In this document: positions 48,066-56,692 of the stretch, piece by piece
Layout: the number at the start of each line of letters is the position of its first letter
Numbering within the stretch: position 1 is the first letter of the stretch
DNA from: SHXO01 sp964523885
Lineage (GTDB): Bacteria; Pseudomonadota; Gammaproteobacteria; Burkholderiales; SHXO01
Length of the DNA stretch: 64,000 nucleotides
Reading direction: 5' to 3'
Assembly (NCBI GenBank): GCA_964523885.1
Contig: CAZFYX010000087.1
Coordinates: 171,042 to 235,041, forward strand
Translations under genes and position numbers: made by a program
The notes under the pieces: model-generated
Told to the model about the DNA's origin: nothing
Seen by the model: the letters and a program-made list of their open reading frames with translations, nothing else
The model's database searches: none

Positions 48066-48821
48066 TCAGGCTCCCAGGTACACGCGGATGACCTCCGGGT
48101 CGGTGCGCACTTCCTGCGGCGAGCCGTGCTTGATCATGCGCCCCAGGTCCAGGGTGGTCACCCGGTCGCAGATCCGGAACACGAAGTCGGTGTGGTGCTC
48201 GACCAGCAGCACGCCGATCCCGCAGTCGCGCATCACCCGGATCACCGTGCCCAGGTGCCCGATCTCGGCGCCGGTGAGTCCGCCCGCCGGCTCGTCCAGC
48301 AGCATGAAGCGCGGGCGCCCGACCAGCCCGCGGGCGATCTCCAGGAAGCGCTGCTCGGCGTGCTCCAGCAGCCCGGCACGGCGCTCGATCACGTGCCCCA
48401 GGCCCACACCGGACAGCAGCTCGAGCGCGCGCTCCCGCAGCGCCCGCTCCTCCCGGCGCGCGCGCCCCAGCGCCAGCGCGGTCGCGAGGAACCCGGTGGT
48501 GGTGTCGCACCAACCGCCGAGCATCGCGTTGTCCAGCACGGGCAGGGTCGGCAGCAGGCGCGGCTTCTGGAACGTGCGGGCGATGCCGAGCATGGGCCGG
48601 CGCTGCACCGGCTGCATGGAGAGGTTCTGGGCGTCGAGCCGGACGCTGCCGCCATCGGGCCGGTAGTACCCGCTCAGCAGGTTCAGCAGCGTCGTCTTGC
48701 CGCTGCCGTTGGGCCCGATCAACCCGTGCACCTCGCCGGGCTGCAGCTCCAGCGACACCTCGGAGAGCGCGGTGAGGCCGCCGAAGCGCTTCGTGACCCC
48801 CTGCGCGCAGAGCATGCTCAT
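48066..48821 (-). CDS. livG: Branched-chain-type ABC transporter ATP-binding protein LivG
   Basis: A 251-residue ATPase with Walker A GPNGSGKTT, Q-loop ARTFQKPRLLP, a signature region in which the canonical LSGG is replaced by LEHAEQRFLEIARG, Walker B FMLLDEPAGGL and switch VEHHTDFV. The long helical insertion between Q-loop and signature (GWCDTTTGFLATALALG) is typical of LivG. The LSGG motif, usually LSYGQQR in LivG, reads LLEHAEQR here, an unusual form. It overlaps livM by four bases. The ATG at 48821 gives MSMLCAQGVTKRF. Confidence 0.93.
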   Translation of the reverse strand: MSMLCAQGVTKRFGGLTALSEVSLELQPGEVHGLIGPNGSGKTTLLNLLSGYYRPDGGSVRLDAQNLSMQPVQRRPMLGIARTFQKPRLLPTLPVLDNAMLGGWCDTTTGFLATALALGRARREERALRERALELLSGVGLGHVIERRAGLLEHAEQRFLEIARGLVGRPRFMLLDEPAGGLTGAEIGHLGTVIRVMRDCGIGVLLVEHHTDFVFRICDRVTTLDLGRMIKHGSPQEVRTDPEVIRVYLGA

Positions 48822-49843
48822 GCCTGGCGGCCCCGCTTGATCGCCGCCGCCAGCCGCTCCGCATCCGGCTCGATCGGCACGCTGGCGACGTTGCGGCCGC
48901 GCACGCGCTCGATCACGAGCTGGAACACCCGCCCGATGCCCTCGGGCACCACCAGCACGACCACCAGCAGGAGCAGCCCGTAGAAGAAGTTGCCGAGCCT
49001 GGCGAGCGGCGCGGACAGTTCGGGAAGCGCGGTGAGGACCACGGTTCCGAGGAACGGTCCGAGGATCGCCCCGCGCCCGCCGATGATGATGCACACGAAG
49101 AAGAACAGGCCCAGCTCGAAGATGAACGTATCGGGCGTGATGTAGCTCTGGATGGTCGCGAACAGGGCACCGCCCAGCCCGGCCGTGAACCCGCTGAAGA
49201 CGAAGGCCAGCAGCTTGGCCCGGAACACCGGCACCCCGACCGCCTGCGCCGTCACCACGCTGTCGCGCACCGCGATCAGCCCTCGCCCCCACATCCGCCG
49301 CGCGACGTTCCACGTGAGCCAGGTCACCGCCGCGGCGATGAGCAGGATCAGCCAGTAGCTCCCGCGCGGCGTGTCGAACGGGGCGGGGAAGCCCGGAACC
49401 GGCAGGCCGACGCCCCCGCCGGTGAGGCTGCCCAGCGCCAGCACCAGCTCGGACACGATCAGGGCGAAGGCCAGCGTGGCCATGGCGAAGTAGAACCCCG
49501 GCAGGCGCAGCGACGGCAGGCCCAGCAGCAGGCCGCAGAGCGCACCCAGCCCGCCGGCCGCAGCCAGCGCCAGCCACGGGTTCATGCCGTGGGTGCCGGC
49601 GAGGATGGCGAAGGCGTACGCGCCGATCGCGAGCAATCCGACGTGGCCGACCGAGAGCTGCCCGGCGAAGCCGACGACGAGGTTCAGGCCGGCGATCAGC
49701 ACCCAGTAGGCCCCGATCAGGGCGGCGATGTGGAGGCGGTACTCGTCTCCGACCCAGAACGGCAGCGTGGCGAGAGCAGCGGCGCCGATGGCGATTCCGG
49801 CGAGGCGCTGAACAGCAGAGGCGTCGCGGTGGCCTGCACTCAC
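48818..49843 (-). CDS. livM: Branched-chain-type ABC transporter permease LivM
   Basis: A 341-residue inner-membrane protein with about nine hydrophobic helices. LNLVVGFAGQLSVGHVGLLAIGAYAFA near the start and FVFSGFTAGLGGALFATIQSYITPDTF in the middle are LivM hallmarks, as is IGGRGAILGPFLGT. The start is GTG at 49843 within a GTGA overlap with the livH stop. The C-terminal extension VIERVRGRNVASVPIEPDAERL is cytoplasmic. Together with LivH it forms the pore for the substrate delivered by the binding protein at 50720-51904. Confidence 0.95.
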   Translation of the reverse strand: MSAGHRDASAVQRLAGIAIGAAALATLPFWVGDEYRLHIAALIGAYWVLIAGLNLVVGFAGQLSVGHVGLLAIGAYAFAILAGTHGMNPWLALAAAGGLGALCGLLLGLPSLRLPGFYFAMATLAFALIVSELVLALGSLTGGGVGLPVPGFPAPFDTPRGSYWLILLIAAAVTWLTWNVARRMWGRGLIAVRDSVVTAQAVGVPVFRAKLLAFVFSGFTAGLGGALFATIQSYITPDTFIFELGLFFFVCIIIGGRGAILGPFLGTVVLTALPELSAPLARLGNFFYGLLLLVVVLVVPEGIGRVFQLVIERVRGRNVASVPIEPDAERLAAAIKRGRQA

Positions 49844-50700
49844 ACCGGGCGTACCTTGTTCGACCCGAACAACCCCTCGGGCTTGAGCAGGAGGACCACC
49901 ATCAGCAGGCCCACGGAGATGGTCTGCTGGTACTCACCGCCGACGAAGTAGGTGGCGATGCTGCTCAGGATGCCGAGCGCGGCACCGCCGACCAGTGCCC
50001 CGAGGTTGCTGCCCAGCCCGCCCACCGCGAGCGCGATGAAGCCGTTGAGCGTGAGGGTGAGCCCGAGGGCGAAGTAGGCGAAGGTGAGCTGCCCGGCGGC
50101 GAAACCCGCCAGCCCGCCCATCGCACCGGCCATGACGTACGACAACACCCGGATGCGGTCGGTCGGAATGCCGCGCGCGCGCGCGGCGAAGAGATCCTCC
50201 GACATCGCGACGAAGAGCTTGCCGTACAGCGTACGCCGGTAGAACAGCTCGAGCCCCACCGCGAGCAGGATGGCGATCGCCACCGGCAGCCAGTATTTCT
50301 GGTCGGCCAATCCGGCGCTGAAGTCCTGGGGAATCAGGCGCGGAAAGGGTTTGGGCTCGGTGCCCCACCAGAGTGCGACCGCCTGCTGCACCATGGTGGC
50401 GAGCGCGAGCGTGCTCAGCAGCCAGAGATGCTCGTCGCTGCGGGTCAGCACCCGGCGCACGGCCACGACTTCGGTGAGCGCCCCGAACAGCGCGCCCACC
50501 AGCATGCTGCCCGCGAGGGCGACCGGCATCGGCAGCTGCCAGGATTGCAGGAACCAGGCACCGAAGACGCCCCCGAGCATGGCAGTGTGCCCGGTCGTGA
50601 CACTCAGCACCTTGGAGGTGGAGAACATCACGTTGTAGACCAGCGCCGCGGCGGCGTAGAGCGCGCCGGTGGCCAGCCCCGCAATGAGGGCGCTCAACAT
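49840..50700 (-). CDS. livH: Branched-chain-type ABC transporter permease LivH
   Basis: A 286-residue permease with about eight helices. ALVYNVMFSTSKVLSVTTGHTAML near the N-terminus and VAVGGLGSNLGALVGGAALGILSSIATYFVGG near the C-terminus are the LivH signatures; YNVMFSTSKVLSVTTGH replaces the more common YGVxRxINFAHG. The ATG at 50700 is 19 bases after the binding-protein stop. It is co-transcribed with the other Liv genes on the minus strand. Confidence 0.95.
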   Translation of the reverse strand: MLSALIAGLATGALYAAAALVYNVMFSTSKVLSVTTGHTAMLGGVFGAWFLQSWQLPMPVALAGSMLVGALFGALTEVVAVRRVLTRSDEHLWLLSTLALATMVQQAVALWWGTEPKPFPRLIPQDFSAGLADQKYWLPVAIAILLAVGLELFYRRTLYGKLFVAMSEDLFAARARGIPTDRIRVLSYVMAGAMGGLAGFAAGQLTFAYFALGLTLTLNGFIALAVGGLGSNLGALVGGAALGILSSIATYFVGGEYQQTISVGLLMVVLLLKPEGLFGSNKVRPV

Positions 50701-50719
50701 CGTCGTGGAGAACTGCCGG

Positions 50720-51904
50720 TCAGCGCGGCGCCGCCTTGTAGGCCCCGTCCTTGAAGCTGTTGGCGAGGTTCATCACGATCTGGTGATCGGGGAAGCCGTT
50801 GCGCTGCGTCGCGGTCCAGGTGTAGGTGGCGTACACCCCCGCGATCGGCTTGCCGCTCTCCAGGACCTTCTCGATCGCTTCCGGATCGGTGCCGCCCGCC
50901 TGCCTGACCGAATGCTCGACGATCTTCACCGTGTCGTAGCCCAGCGCGACCCACCACAGCATGTAGTCGATCTCGCTCTTGCCCATCCTGGCGTGCAGCT
51001 TGTCGATCAGCACCTGCGTCGGCGCCGGCAGCCTGCCCTTGTCGTCATAGGTGGTGCTGGCGTAACCGGCCGCGTAGGCGTTGCCCCAGTACTCGGGCTT
51101 GTTGAGCAGCTTCCGGATGGCGGGCGCCATCAGCGCCGGATGGCCGACGATCGGCACGTCCCAGCCCATGTCGCCGCGCGTGTTGAGCATGCGCGCCAGC
51201 AGCCCGGTCGCCGCCGACCACGGCATGAGCACGTCCGCGCCGGCCGCCTTCGCCTTCCCCATCTCGTCGGTGAGGTCGGTCTTGTTCGGGTCGAGCAGCG
51301 CGGTGTAGACCGGCTTGATGCCGGCCTTCTCCAGCAACTCGCCGGCGGTCTTGGCGCTCGAGGTGCCGTAGCCGGTGGTGTCCCCGATCACCGCCACCTT
51401 CTTCCGCTTCAGGATGTTGAGGGCGTAGCCGTTGGCGGCCTCGATCCACTGGCGGTTGGTGTTGATGGCCCGGAACGCGCGCGGGTACTTCACCGGGTCG
51501 ACCAGCTCGTCCACGGTGCCGATGACCAGGTTCGGAATCCCGGCCCTGGAGACGATCGGAACCGTGGCGAGCGACTCACCCGAGTTCACCGGCCCGATCA
51601 CGAAGTGCACCTTCTCGGTGAAGGCGAGCTGCTTGGCAAGGTTCACCGCCTTGGTCGGATCACCCGCGGTGTCCCGCGTGACCAGTTCGAGCTTGCGCCC
51701 GTTCACGCCGCCCGCGGCATTGATCTCGTCGACGGCGAACTGCACGCCCTGGTTCTCGGCGATCGCTGCGGAGGACAGCGGCCCCGTCAGCGACGAGAGC
51801 CAGCCGATGCGGATCGGCTCCTGCGCCAGCGCCGTCGCGCCCCACGACAGTGCGCCCGCGACGAGAGCGCGCGCGACAGCGCGCAGGATTCCACGACCTT
51901 CCAT
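50720..51904 (-). CDS. livK: Branched-chain-type ABC transporter substrate-binding protein LivK
   Basis: A 394-residue periplasmic protein. The signal peptide (1-27, ATALA) is followed by IRIGWLSSLTGPLSSAAIAENQGVQFAVDEINAAGGVNGRKLEL-type text (quoted in part: IGWLSSLTGPLSS), the standard Peripla_BP_6 opening. Later VAVIGDTTGYGTSSAKTAGE marks the second lobe. GGAGGAGG precedes the ATG at 51904. It is the first gene of the minus-strand unit and is divergent from the AtuA-type gene. Substrate unknown; catabolic neighbours point to an organic acid or amide. Confidence 0.94.
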   Translation of the reverse strand: MEGRGILRAVARALVAGALSWGATALAQEPIRIGWLSSLTGPLSSAAIAENQGVQFAVDEINAAGGVNGRKLELVTRDTAGDPTKAVNLAKQLAFTEKVHFVIGPVNSGESLATVPIVSRAGIPNLVIGTVDELVDPVKYPRAFRAINTNRQWIEAANGYALNILKRKKVAVIGDTTGYGTSSAKTAGELLEKAGIKPVYTALLDPNKTDLTDEMGKAKAAGADVLMPWSAATGLLARMLNTRGDMGWDVPIVGHPALMAPAIRKLLNKPEYWGNAYAAGYASTTYDDKGRLPAPTQVLIDKLHARMGKSEIDYMLWWVALGYDTVKIVEHSVRQAGGTDPEAIEKVLESGKPIAGVYATYTWTATQRNGFPDHQIVMNLANSFKDGAYKAAPR

Positions 51905-51974
51905 GCTTCCTCCTCCCGATTCTTGTGCGATGCGTGCCGTCGGCCCCGCATCTTCCGAGACGGCCGTATTGTAT

Positions 51975-51998
51975 GTCAAGGAATCGGGTAACCTTGAC
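51975..51998. promoter_or_regulatory. Candidate operator dyad between the divergent livK and AtuA-type units
   Basis: GTCAAGG at 51975-51981 and CCTTGAC at 51992-51998 form a perfect 7-bp dyad with a 10-base centre, in the 124-base gap between the two divergent start codons. Such a site could let one regulator control both units. No regulator gene was found in the window near it. Confidence 0.45.
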
Positions 51999-52028
51999 GC
52001 CCTCGATCGTCAGGGAGAGGCAGCAGGA

Positions 52029-53384
52029 ATGAAATCGAGCCTGAGGGTAGGGGCCGGATCGGCGTGGTGGGGCGACCGCATCGAGCCGGCCGCGCTGAAC
52101 GCGGAGAAGGGCGATCTCGACTATCTGTGCTTCGAGACGATGGCGGAGGCCACGATCTCCGCGGCGCAGGTGCGTGCGCGTCGCGACCCGACCTTCCCCG
52201 GCTACGACACCTACCTCGACGACCGCATGCGCGCGGTGCTGCCGCACTGCCTGAAGCGCGGCACGAAGATCATCACCAACCAGGGCTGGATCAACCCGAA
52301 GGGGGCGGCCGAGCGCATCGTGCACTGGCTGCGCGAGCACGGCGCGCGCGGAGTGAAGGTGGCCGCGGTGTCGGGCGGACTGATCACCGATCGGGTGCTG
52401 GAGCTCACTGACCGCATCCTCGAGAACGGCCAGCCGACCTCGACGCTGCGCGACACGCTGGTGTCCGCGGAGGTCTATCTCGGGGCCGAGCCGATCGTCG
52501 CCGCGCTCGAGCAGGGGGCGAGCATCGTCGTCTCCGGGCGCGTCGCCGACCCGTCGATCTTCATGGCGCCGATGATGTACGAGTTCGGCTGGGACCCGCT
52601 GGACCACCAGCGCCTGGGGGCGGGCAACGGCATCGGCCACCTGATGGAGTGCGGCGCACAGGTCACCGGCGGCTACTTCCCCGACCCGGGCTTCAAGGAC
52701 GTGCCCGAGCCGTGGAATCTCGCCTTCCCCATCGCCGAGGTCGAGCCCGACGGCAGCGCGGTGATCACCAAGGTCGCCGGCACCGGCGGCGCGGTCACCC
52801 TGATGACCGTGAAGGAGCAGCTGCTTTACGAGGTGCACGACCCGGCCAACTACCTCACGCCCGACGTGGTGGTGGACTTCACCACCACGCAGCTCGAGCA
52901 GGTCGGGGCTGACCGCGTGCGCGTGACGAACATCTCGGGCAAGCCGCGCACCCCGACGCTGAAGGTGTCGATCGGCTGCACCGAGGGCTTCATCGGCGAG
53001 GACATGTTCTTCTACGCCGGCCCCGGCGCCCTGCGCCGCGCGCAGCTGGCCAAGAAGATCCTCGAGGAGCGGTTCCGGATCGTGGGGCTGAAGGCGGAGG
53101 AGGTGCGCATCGACTTCCTCGGTCTCAACGCGATCCACGGCGCGATCACGCCGAAGGACCAGCCCGAGCCTTACGAGATCGCGGTGCGGGTCGCGGCGCG
53201 CACGAAGACCCGCGAGGAAGCCATCAAGGTCGGCCGCGAGGTCGACGGCATGGCGGTCTCGGGCATCGGCATGACCGGCAAGCGCGTGCCGCACCAGGAT
53301 CGCACCCGCGAGGTCATCGGGGTCTGGTCGTCGCTGGTCCCGCGCGAGCGCATCACGCCGTCGCTGGACTTCTACGAGAGCTGA
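52029..53384 (+). CDS. AtuA-type DUF1446 protein (acyclic terpene utilization family)
   Basis: A 451-residue DUF1446 protein. It opens VGAGSAWWGDRIEPA, then DYLCFETMAEATISAAQ, KIITNQGWINPKGAAE, VVSGRVADPSIFMAPMMYEFGW, GHLMECGAQVTGGYF and the C-terminal GLNAIHG, all typical of AtuA homologues. AtuA is needed for citronellol/geraniol utilisation in Pseudomonas, but its reaction is unknown, and most DUF1446 genes are in other catabolic clusters. The next gene is its usual small partner, 12 bases downstream. It shares the control region with the Liv/CoA unit on the other strand. Confidence 0.9.
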   Translation: MKSSLRVGAGSAWWGDRIEPAALNAEKGDLDYLCFETMAEATISAAQVRARRDPTFPGYDTYLDDRMRAVLPHCLKRGTKIITNQGWINPKGAAERIVHWLREHGARGVKVAAVSGGLITDRVLELTDRILENGQPTSTLRDTLVSAEVYLGAEPIVAALEQGASIVVSGRVADPSIFMAPMMYEFGWDPLDHQRLGAGNGIGHLMECGAQVTGGYFPDPGFKDVPEPWNLAFPIAEVEPDGSAVITKVAGTGGAVTLMTVKEQLLYEVHDPANYLTPDVVVDFTTTQLEQVGADRVRVTNISGKPRTPTLKVSIGCTEGFIGEDMFFYAGPGALRRAQLAKKILEERFRIVGLKAEEVRIDFLGLNAIHGAITPKDQPEPYEIAVRVAARTKTREEAIKVGREVDGMAVSGIGMTGKRVPHQDRTREVIGVWSSLVPRERITPSLDFYES

Positions 53385-53396
53385 GGGAGAGAGGCC

Positions 53397-53750
53397 ATGA
53401 AGGTCCTGCTGCAGCACGTCGCTCACTGCCGCTCCGGCGACAAGGGCAACACGTCCAACATCTCGGTCACCGCCTACGATCCTGCGCTCTACCCGCTGCT
53501 CAAGGAGCAGCTCACGGCCGAGCGCTTCCACGCGTTTTACGCCGGCGTGGTCAAGGGCCCGGTCGACCGCTACACCATCGACCACCTCGGGATGATGAAC
53601 TTCGTCTGCCAGGGTGCGCTCGGCGGCGGGGTGTCGCGCAGCCTGTGCCTGGACAACTACGGCAAGTCGCTGTCCTCGGCGATTCTCGGCTTTCAGCTGG
53701 AAGTGCCGGACAGTTTCGCATCACGCCTGCGCGGACTTCCGGCGCGGTAG
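53397..53750 (+). CDS. AtuA-like small partner protein
   Basis: A 117-residue protein that matches the small domain often fused to or following DUF1446 proteins. It shows HVAHCRSGDKGNTSNISVTAY, VVKGPVDRYTIDHLGMMNFVC and LGGGVSRSLCLDNYGKSLSS. In some species this domain is the C-terminal part of AtuA itself, so here the two are likely subunits of one complex. GAGAGAG stands before the ATG at 53397. The reaction is unknown. It lies 12 bases after its partner and 46 bases before an amidase. Confidence 0.88.
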   Translation: MKVLLQHVAHCRSGDKGNTSNISVTAYDPALYPLLKEQLTAERFHAFYAGVVKGPVDRYTIDHLGMMNFVCQGALGGGVSRSLCLDNYGKSLSSAILGFQLEVPDSFASRLRGLPAR

Positions 53751-53796
53751 CCGCCGCCAGCGCCTGCGCCCGCCCATCCCTGCCGGAGCCACTCGA

Positions 53797-55248
53797 ATGA
53801 ACCCTGCCTTCCTCCCCGCGCACCGCCTGGCCGCGCTGATCCGCCAGCGCAAGATCGGCTGCGTCGAACTGCTCGACCTGTACCTCGAGCGCATCGAGGC
53901 CCACAACGCGAAGCTGAACGCGATCGTGGTGTTCGACACCGGGCGCGCGCGCAAGCGGGCACGTGCAGCGGACCGCGCGCTCGCCAGGGGCGAGGTATGG
54001 GGCCCCCTGCACGGCGTGCCCATGACCATCAAGGAGTCCTTCGACGTCGAAGGCCTGCCCACCACCTGGGGCAAGCCCGACCTGAAGGACAACGTCCCGG
54101 CGCGCAACTCGCTCGCGGTCGAGCGCTTCCTCGCCGCCGGCGCGGTGCTGTTCGGCAAGACCAACGTGCCCACGCTGCTGGCCGACTGGCAGACGTTCAA
54201 TCCAATCTACGGGACCACGAACAACCCCTGGGATGTGTCCCGCGTGCCGGGGGGATCTTCCGGCGGCTCCGCCGCAGCGCTCGCCGCCGGGCTCACCGGG
54301 CTCGAGACCGGCAGCGACATCGGCGCCTCGATCCGCAACCCCTCGCACTACTGCGGGGTCTACGGCCACAAGCCCAGCTTCGACATCTGCTCCTCGCGCG
54401 GGCAGACGCTGCCGCCGTTCATCCGCGAGTCCGACATCTCGGTGATCGGCCCGCTCGCGCGCAGCGCGCGGGACCTGGAGATCGCGCTCAAGACCATCGC
54501 CGGTCCGGATGAGATCGACGGCATCGGCTGGCAGCTGCGCCTGCCCCGCGCACCGGACAAGCCCTGGCGCCAGTGGAAAGTCGCAGTCCTGCTCGATGCG
54601 CCGAGTGCGCCGGTCGATTCGAGCGTGCAGGAGCCGATCGAGCGGCTCGCGAACTTCCTGTCCAAGCAGGGCGCGAAAGTGAGCATGACCGCGCGGCCGG
54701 ACTTCGACCTCACCGACGCGCACAAGCTGTTCTTCCAGCTGCTGCGCGCCGCCACCTCGCGTGCGCAGACCGACGAGATCTTCGCGCGCAACCTCGAAGG
54801 CGCGCGCCGCGCCGCGCCCGGCGACGACAGCTACTACGCGCAGATGGTCCGCGGCAACACGATGTACCACCGCGACTGGCTCTACCTGAACGAGCGGCGC
54901 CACCAGCTGCGCCTGAAGTGGATGGAATTCTTCAAGGACCACGACGTGCTGCTGTGCCCTGCCGCCGCGACGCCTGCGTTCCCGCACAACCAGGCCGGCG
55001 AGCGCTGGGAGCGGATGGTGATGGTGAACGGCAAGGCGCAGCCCTCGACCACGCAGATGTTCTGGGCCGGCTACTCCGGCATGGCGTACCTGCCTTCCAC
55101 CGTGGCACCGGTCGGGTTCGCGGAAGGCAACCTGCCGGTGGGGGTGCAGATCGTGGGTCCGGCATACGGGGACCTCACGACGATCGCGTTCGCCCGGCGC
55201 ATCGAACGCGAGTACCACGCCTTCGTGGCGCCGCCCGGATACGACTGA
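53797..55248 (+). CDS. Amidase-signature family amidase
   Basis: A 483-residue amidase. The Ser-cisSer-Lys triad is visible: Lys in GVPMTIKESFDVEG (about residue 78), the cis-Ser in VPGGSSGGSAAALAAGL (about 150) and the nucleophile in LETGSDIGASIRNP (about 175). The family hydrolyses linear amides; the C-terminal part contains LLCPAAATPAFPHN. Allophanate hydrolase AtzF belongs to the same superfamily but has about 600 residues with an extra C-terminal domain, which is missing here. In this unit it more likely releases ammonia from an amide intermediate of the AtuA-type pathway. Start ATG at 53797. Confidence 0.93.
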   Translation: MNPAFLPAHRLAALIRQRKIGCVELLDLYLERIEAHNAKLNAIVVFDTGRARKRARAADRALARGEVWGPLHGVPMTIKESFDVEGLPTTWGKPDLKDNVPARNSLAVERFLAAGAVLFGKTNVPTLLADWQTFNPIYGTTNNPWDVSRVPGGSSGGSAAALAAGLTGLETGSDIGASIRNPSHYCGVYGHKPSFDICSSRGQTLPPFIRESDISVIGPLARSARDLEIALKTIAGPDEIDGIGWQLRLPRAPDKPWRQWKVAVLLDAPSAPVDSSVQEPIERLANFLSKQGAKVSMTARPDFDLTDAHKLFFQLLRAATSRAQTDEIFARNLEGARRAAPGDDSYYAQMVRGNTMYHRDWLYLNERRHQLRLKWMEFFKDHDVLLCPAAATPAFPHNQAGERWERMVMVNGKAQPSTTQMFWAGYSGMAYLPSTVAPVGFAEGNLPVGVQIVGPAYGDLTTIAFARRIEREYHAFVAPPGYD

Positions 55249-55264
55249 GCAGGGCAGGATCCCC

Positions 55265-56155
55265 ATGCCGCCGTTCACCTGGGCGCTGTTCACGGTCGCC
55301 GCGGCGGCCGCGCAGACCGCCCGCAACACCATGCAGCGCGGCCTCACTGCCAAGGTCGGGGTCGCCGCGGCGAGCTGGGCGAGGTTCATCTTCGCCCTGC
55401 CGTTCGCTCTGATCGCCCTCGCGGTCGTGATCGCACTGTATCCGGTGTTGCCGCACGTCCGCGAGGGCTACCTGCCGTGGCTGGCAGTCGGCTCGCTGTC
55501 GCAGATGGCGGCCACTGCGACCATGCTGCTCGCGATGCAGGGCAAGTCGTTCGTCACGGTGATCGCCTACACCAAGACCGAGCCCCTGCAGATCGCGGCG
55601 TTCTCGCTGGCGTTCCTCGGCGAGTCGCTCGGGTTGGCGGGCATGCTGGCCGTGGCGCTGGGGACCGTCGGTGTCATGCTCATGTCGTGGCCCCGGAGCA
55701 ACGCCGGAACCGGCGGCGACCTGCGCAGCGCGGGCTGGGGCATCGTCGCCGGCGGCCTGTTCGCGATGGCTGCGGTGGGCTATCGCGGCGCCATCGGCGA
55801 GCTGGAAGGCGTTGCGTTCCTGCCGGCGGCGACCATGACGCTCGCGGCAACGTTGCTGCTGCAGACCGTCCTGTCCCTCGCGTGGCTGCTGGTCTCGAAC
55901 CGCGCCGCGCTGCGCGGGCTGTTCGGCGCATGGCGCGAGTCGGTGCCGGCGGGGCTCGCCGGCGCGATCGCTTCGCAGTTCTGGTTCCTGGCCTTCGCGC
56001 TGCAGACCCCCGCCGCAGTGCGTACCCTGGGCATGATCGAAGTGGTCTTCGCGCAGGCAGTCTCCTGGCGCATCCTGCGCGAGAAGCTGTCGGCACGCGA
56101 GGGCATCGGGCTCGCGCTGCTGGCTGCGGCCGTGATCATCCTCCTGCAACGGTAG
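55265..56155 (+). CDS. DMT superfamily (EamA) transporter
   Basis: A 296-residue inner-membrane protein with about ten helices in two halves. It opens TWALFTVAAAAAQTARNTMQR; the first half ends with FLGESLGLAGMLAVALGTVG, the second with LQTPAAVRTLGMIEVVFAQAVS and LREKLSAREGIGLALL, the usual EamA layout. Many members export amino acids or drugs. It is 17 bases after the amidase and five bases before apt, so it is part of the same transcript. The substrate is unknown. It is only distantly like the EamA protein at 5520. Confidence 0.88.
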   Translation: MPPFTWALFTVAAAAAQTARNTMQRGLTAKVGVAAASWARFIFALPFALIALAVVIALYPVLPHVREGYLPWLAVGSLSQMAATATMLLAMQGKSFVTVIAYTKTEPLQIAAFSLAFLGESLGLAGMLAVALGTVGVMLMSWPRSNAGTGGDLRSAGWGIVAGGLFAMAAVGYRGAIGELEGVAFLPAATMTLAATLLLQTVLSLAWLLVSNRAALRGLFGAWRESVPAGLAGAIASQFWFLAFALQTPAAVRTLGMIEVVFAQAVSWRILREKLSAREGIGLALLAAAVIILLQR

Positions 56156-56160
56156 GCACC

Positions 56161-56688
56161 GTGGACATCCGCGGCCTGATCCGGACCATCCCGGACCATC
56201 CCAGGCCCGGCATCCTGTTCCGCGACATCACCACGCTGCTGCAGGACGGTGCCGGCTTCCGTGCGACCATCGACGCGCTGCTGCACCGCTGCAGCGACCT
56301 GCGCATCGACAAGGTCGCCGCGATCGGGTCGCGCGGATTCATCATCGCCACCCCGCTCGCCTGCGCGCTGCACGCGGGCTTCGTGCCGATCCGCAAGCAG
56401 GGCAAGCTTCCCGGCCGGACCATCGGCGAGGACTACGCACTAGAGTACGGCGCGGATCGCGTGGAGATGCACGTCGACGCGATCGCGCCCGGGGAGCGCG
56501 TGCTGCTGGTGGACGACCTGATCGCCACCGGCGCGACCGCGCAGGCCGCCTGCCGGCTCATCGAGCACGCGGGCGGGAAGGTGGCGAGGTGCTGCTTCGT
56601 GATCGAGCTGCCCGAGCTGGGCGGCCGCGCGCGGCTGGAGCAGGCCGGCCACGAGGTGTCCGCGCTCGTGGCCTTCGAGGGTCACTGA
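56161..56688 (+). CDS. apt: Adenine phosphoribosyltransferase
   Basis: A 175-residue purine salvage enzyme that joins adenine and PRPP to AMP. It opens IRGLIRTIPDHPRPGILFRDITTLL, a clear Apt N-terminus, and has IGSRGFIIATPLA, RKQGKLPGRT and the PRPP-binding VLLVDDLIATGATA. The start is GTG at 56161, five bases after the transporter stop, and aligns with the family N-terminus (E. coli Apt is 183 residues). It may be co-transcribed with the unit upstream by chance of position. It is convergent with msrA, whose stop is only four bases away. Confidence 0.95.
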   Translation: MDIRGLIRTIPDHPRPGILFRDITTLLQDGAGFRATIDALLHRCSDLRIDKVAAIGSRGFIIATPLACALHAGFVPIRKQGKLPGRTIGEDYALEYGADRVEMHVDAIAPGERVLLVDDLIATGATAQAACRLIEHAGGKVARCCFVIELPELGGRARLEQAGHEVSALVAFEGH

Positions 56689-56692
56689 CGCC

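Noticed and set aside
53797..55248. Missing allophanate hydrolase of the guanidine pathway
   Set aside because: It is an amidase-signature protein but lacks the extra C-terminal domain and lies about 37 kb away in an unrelated unit.
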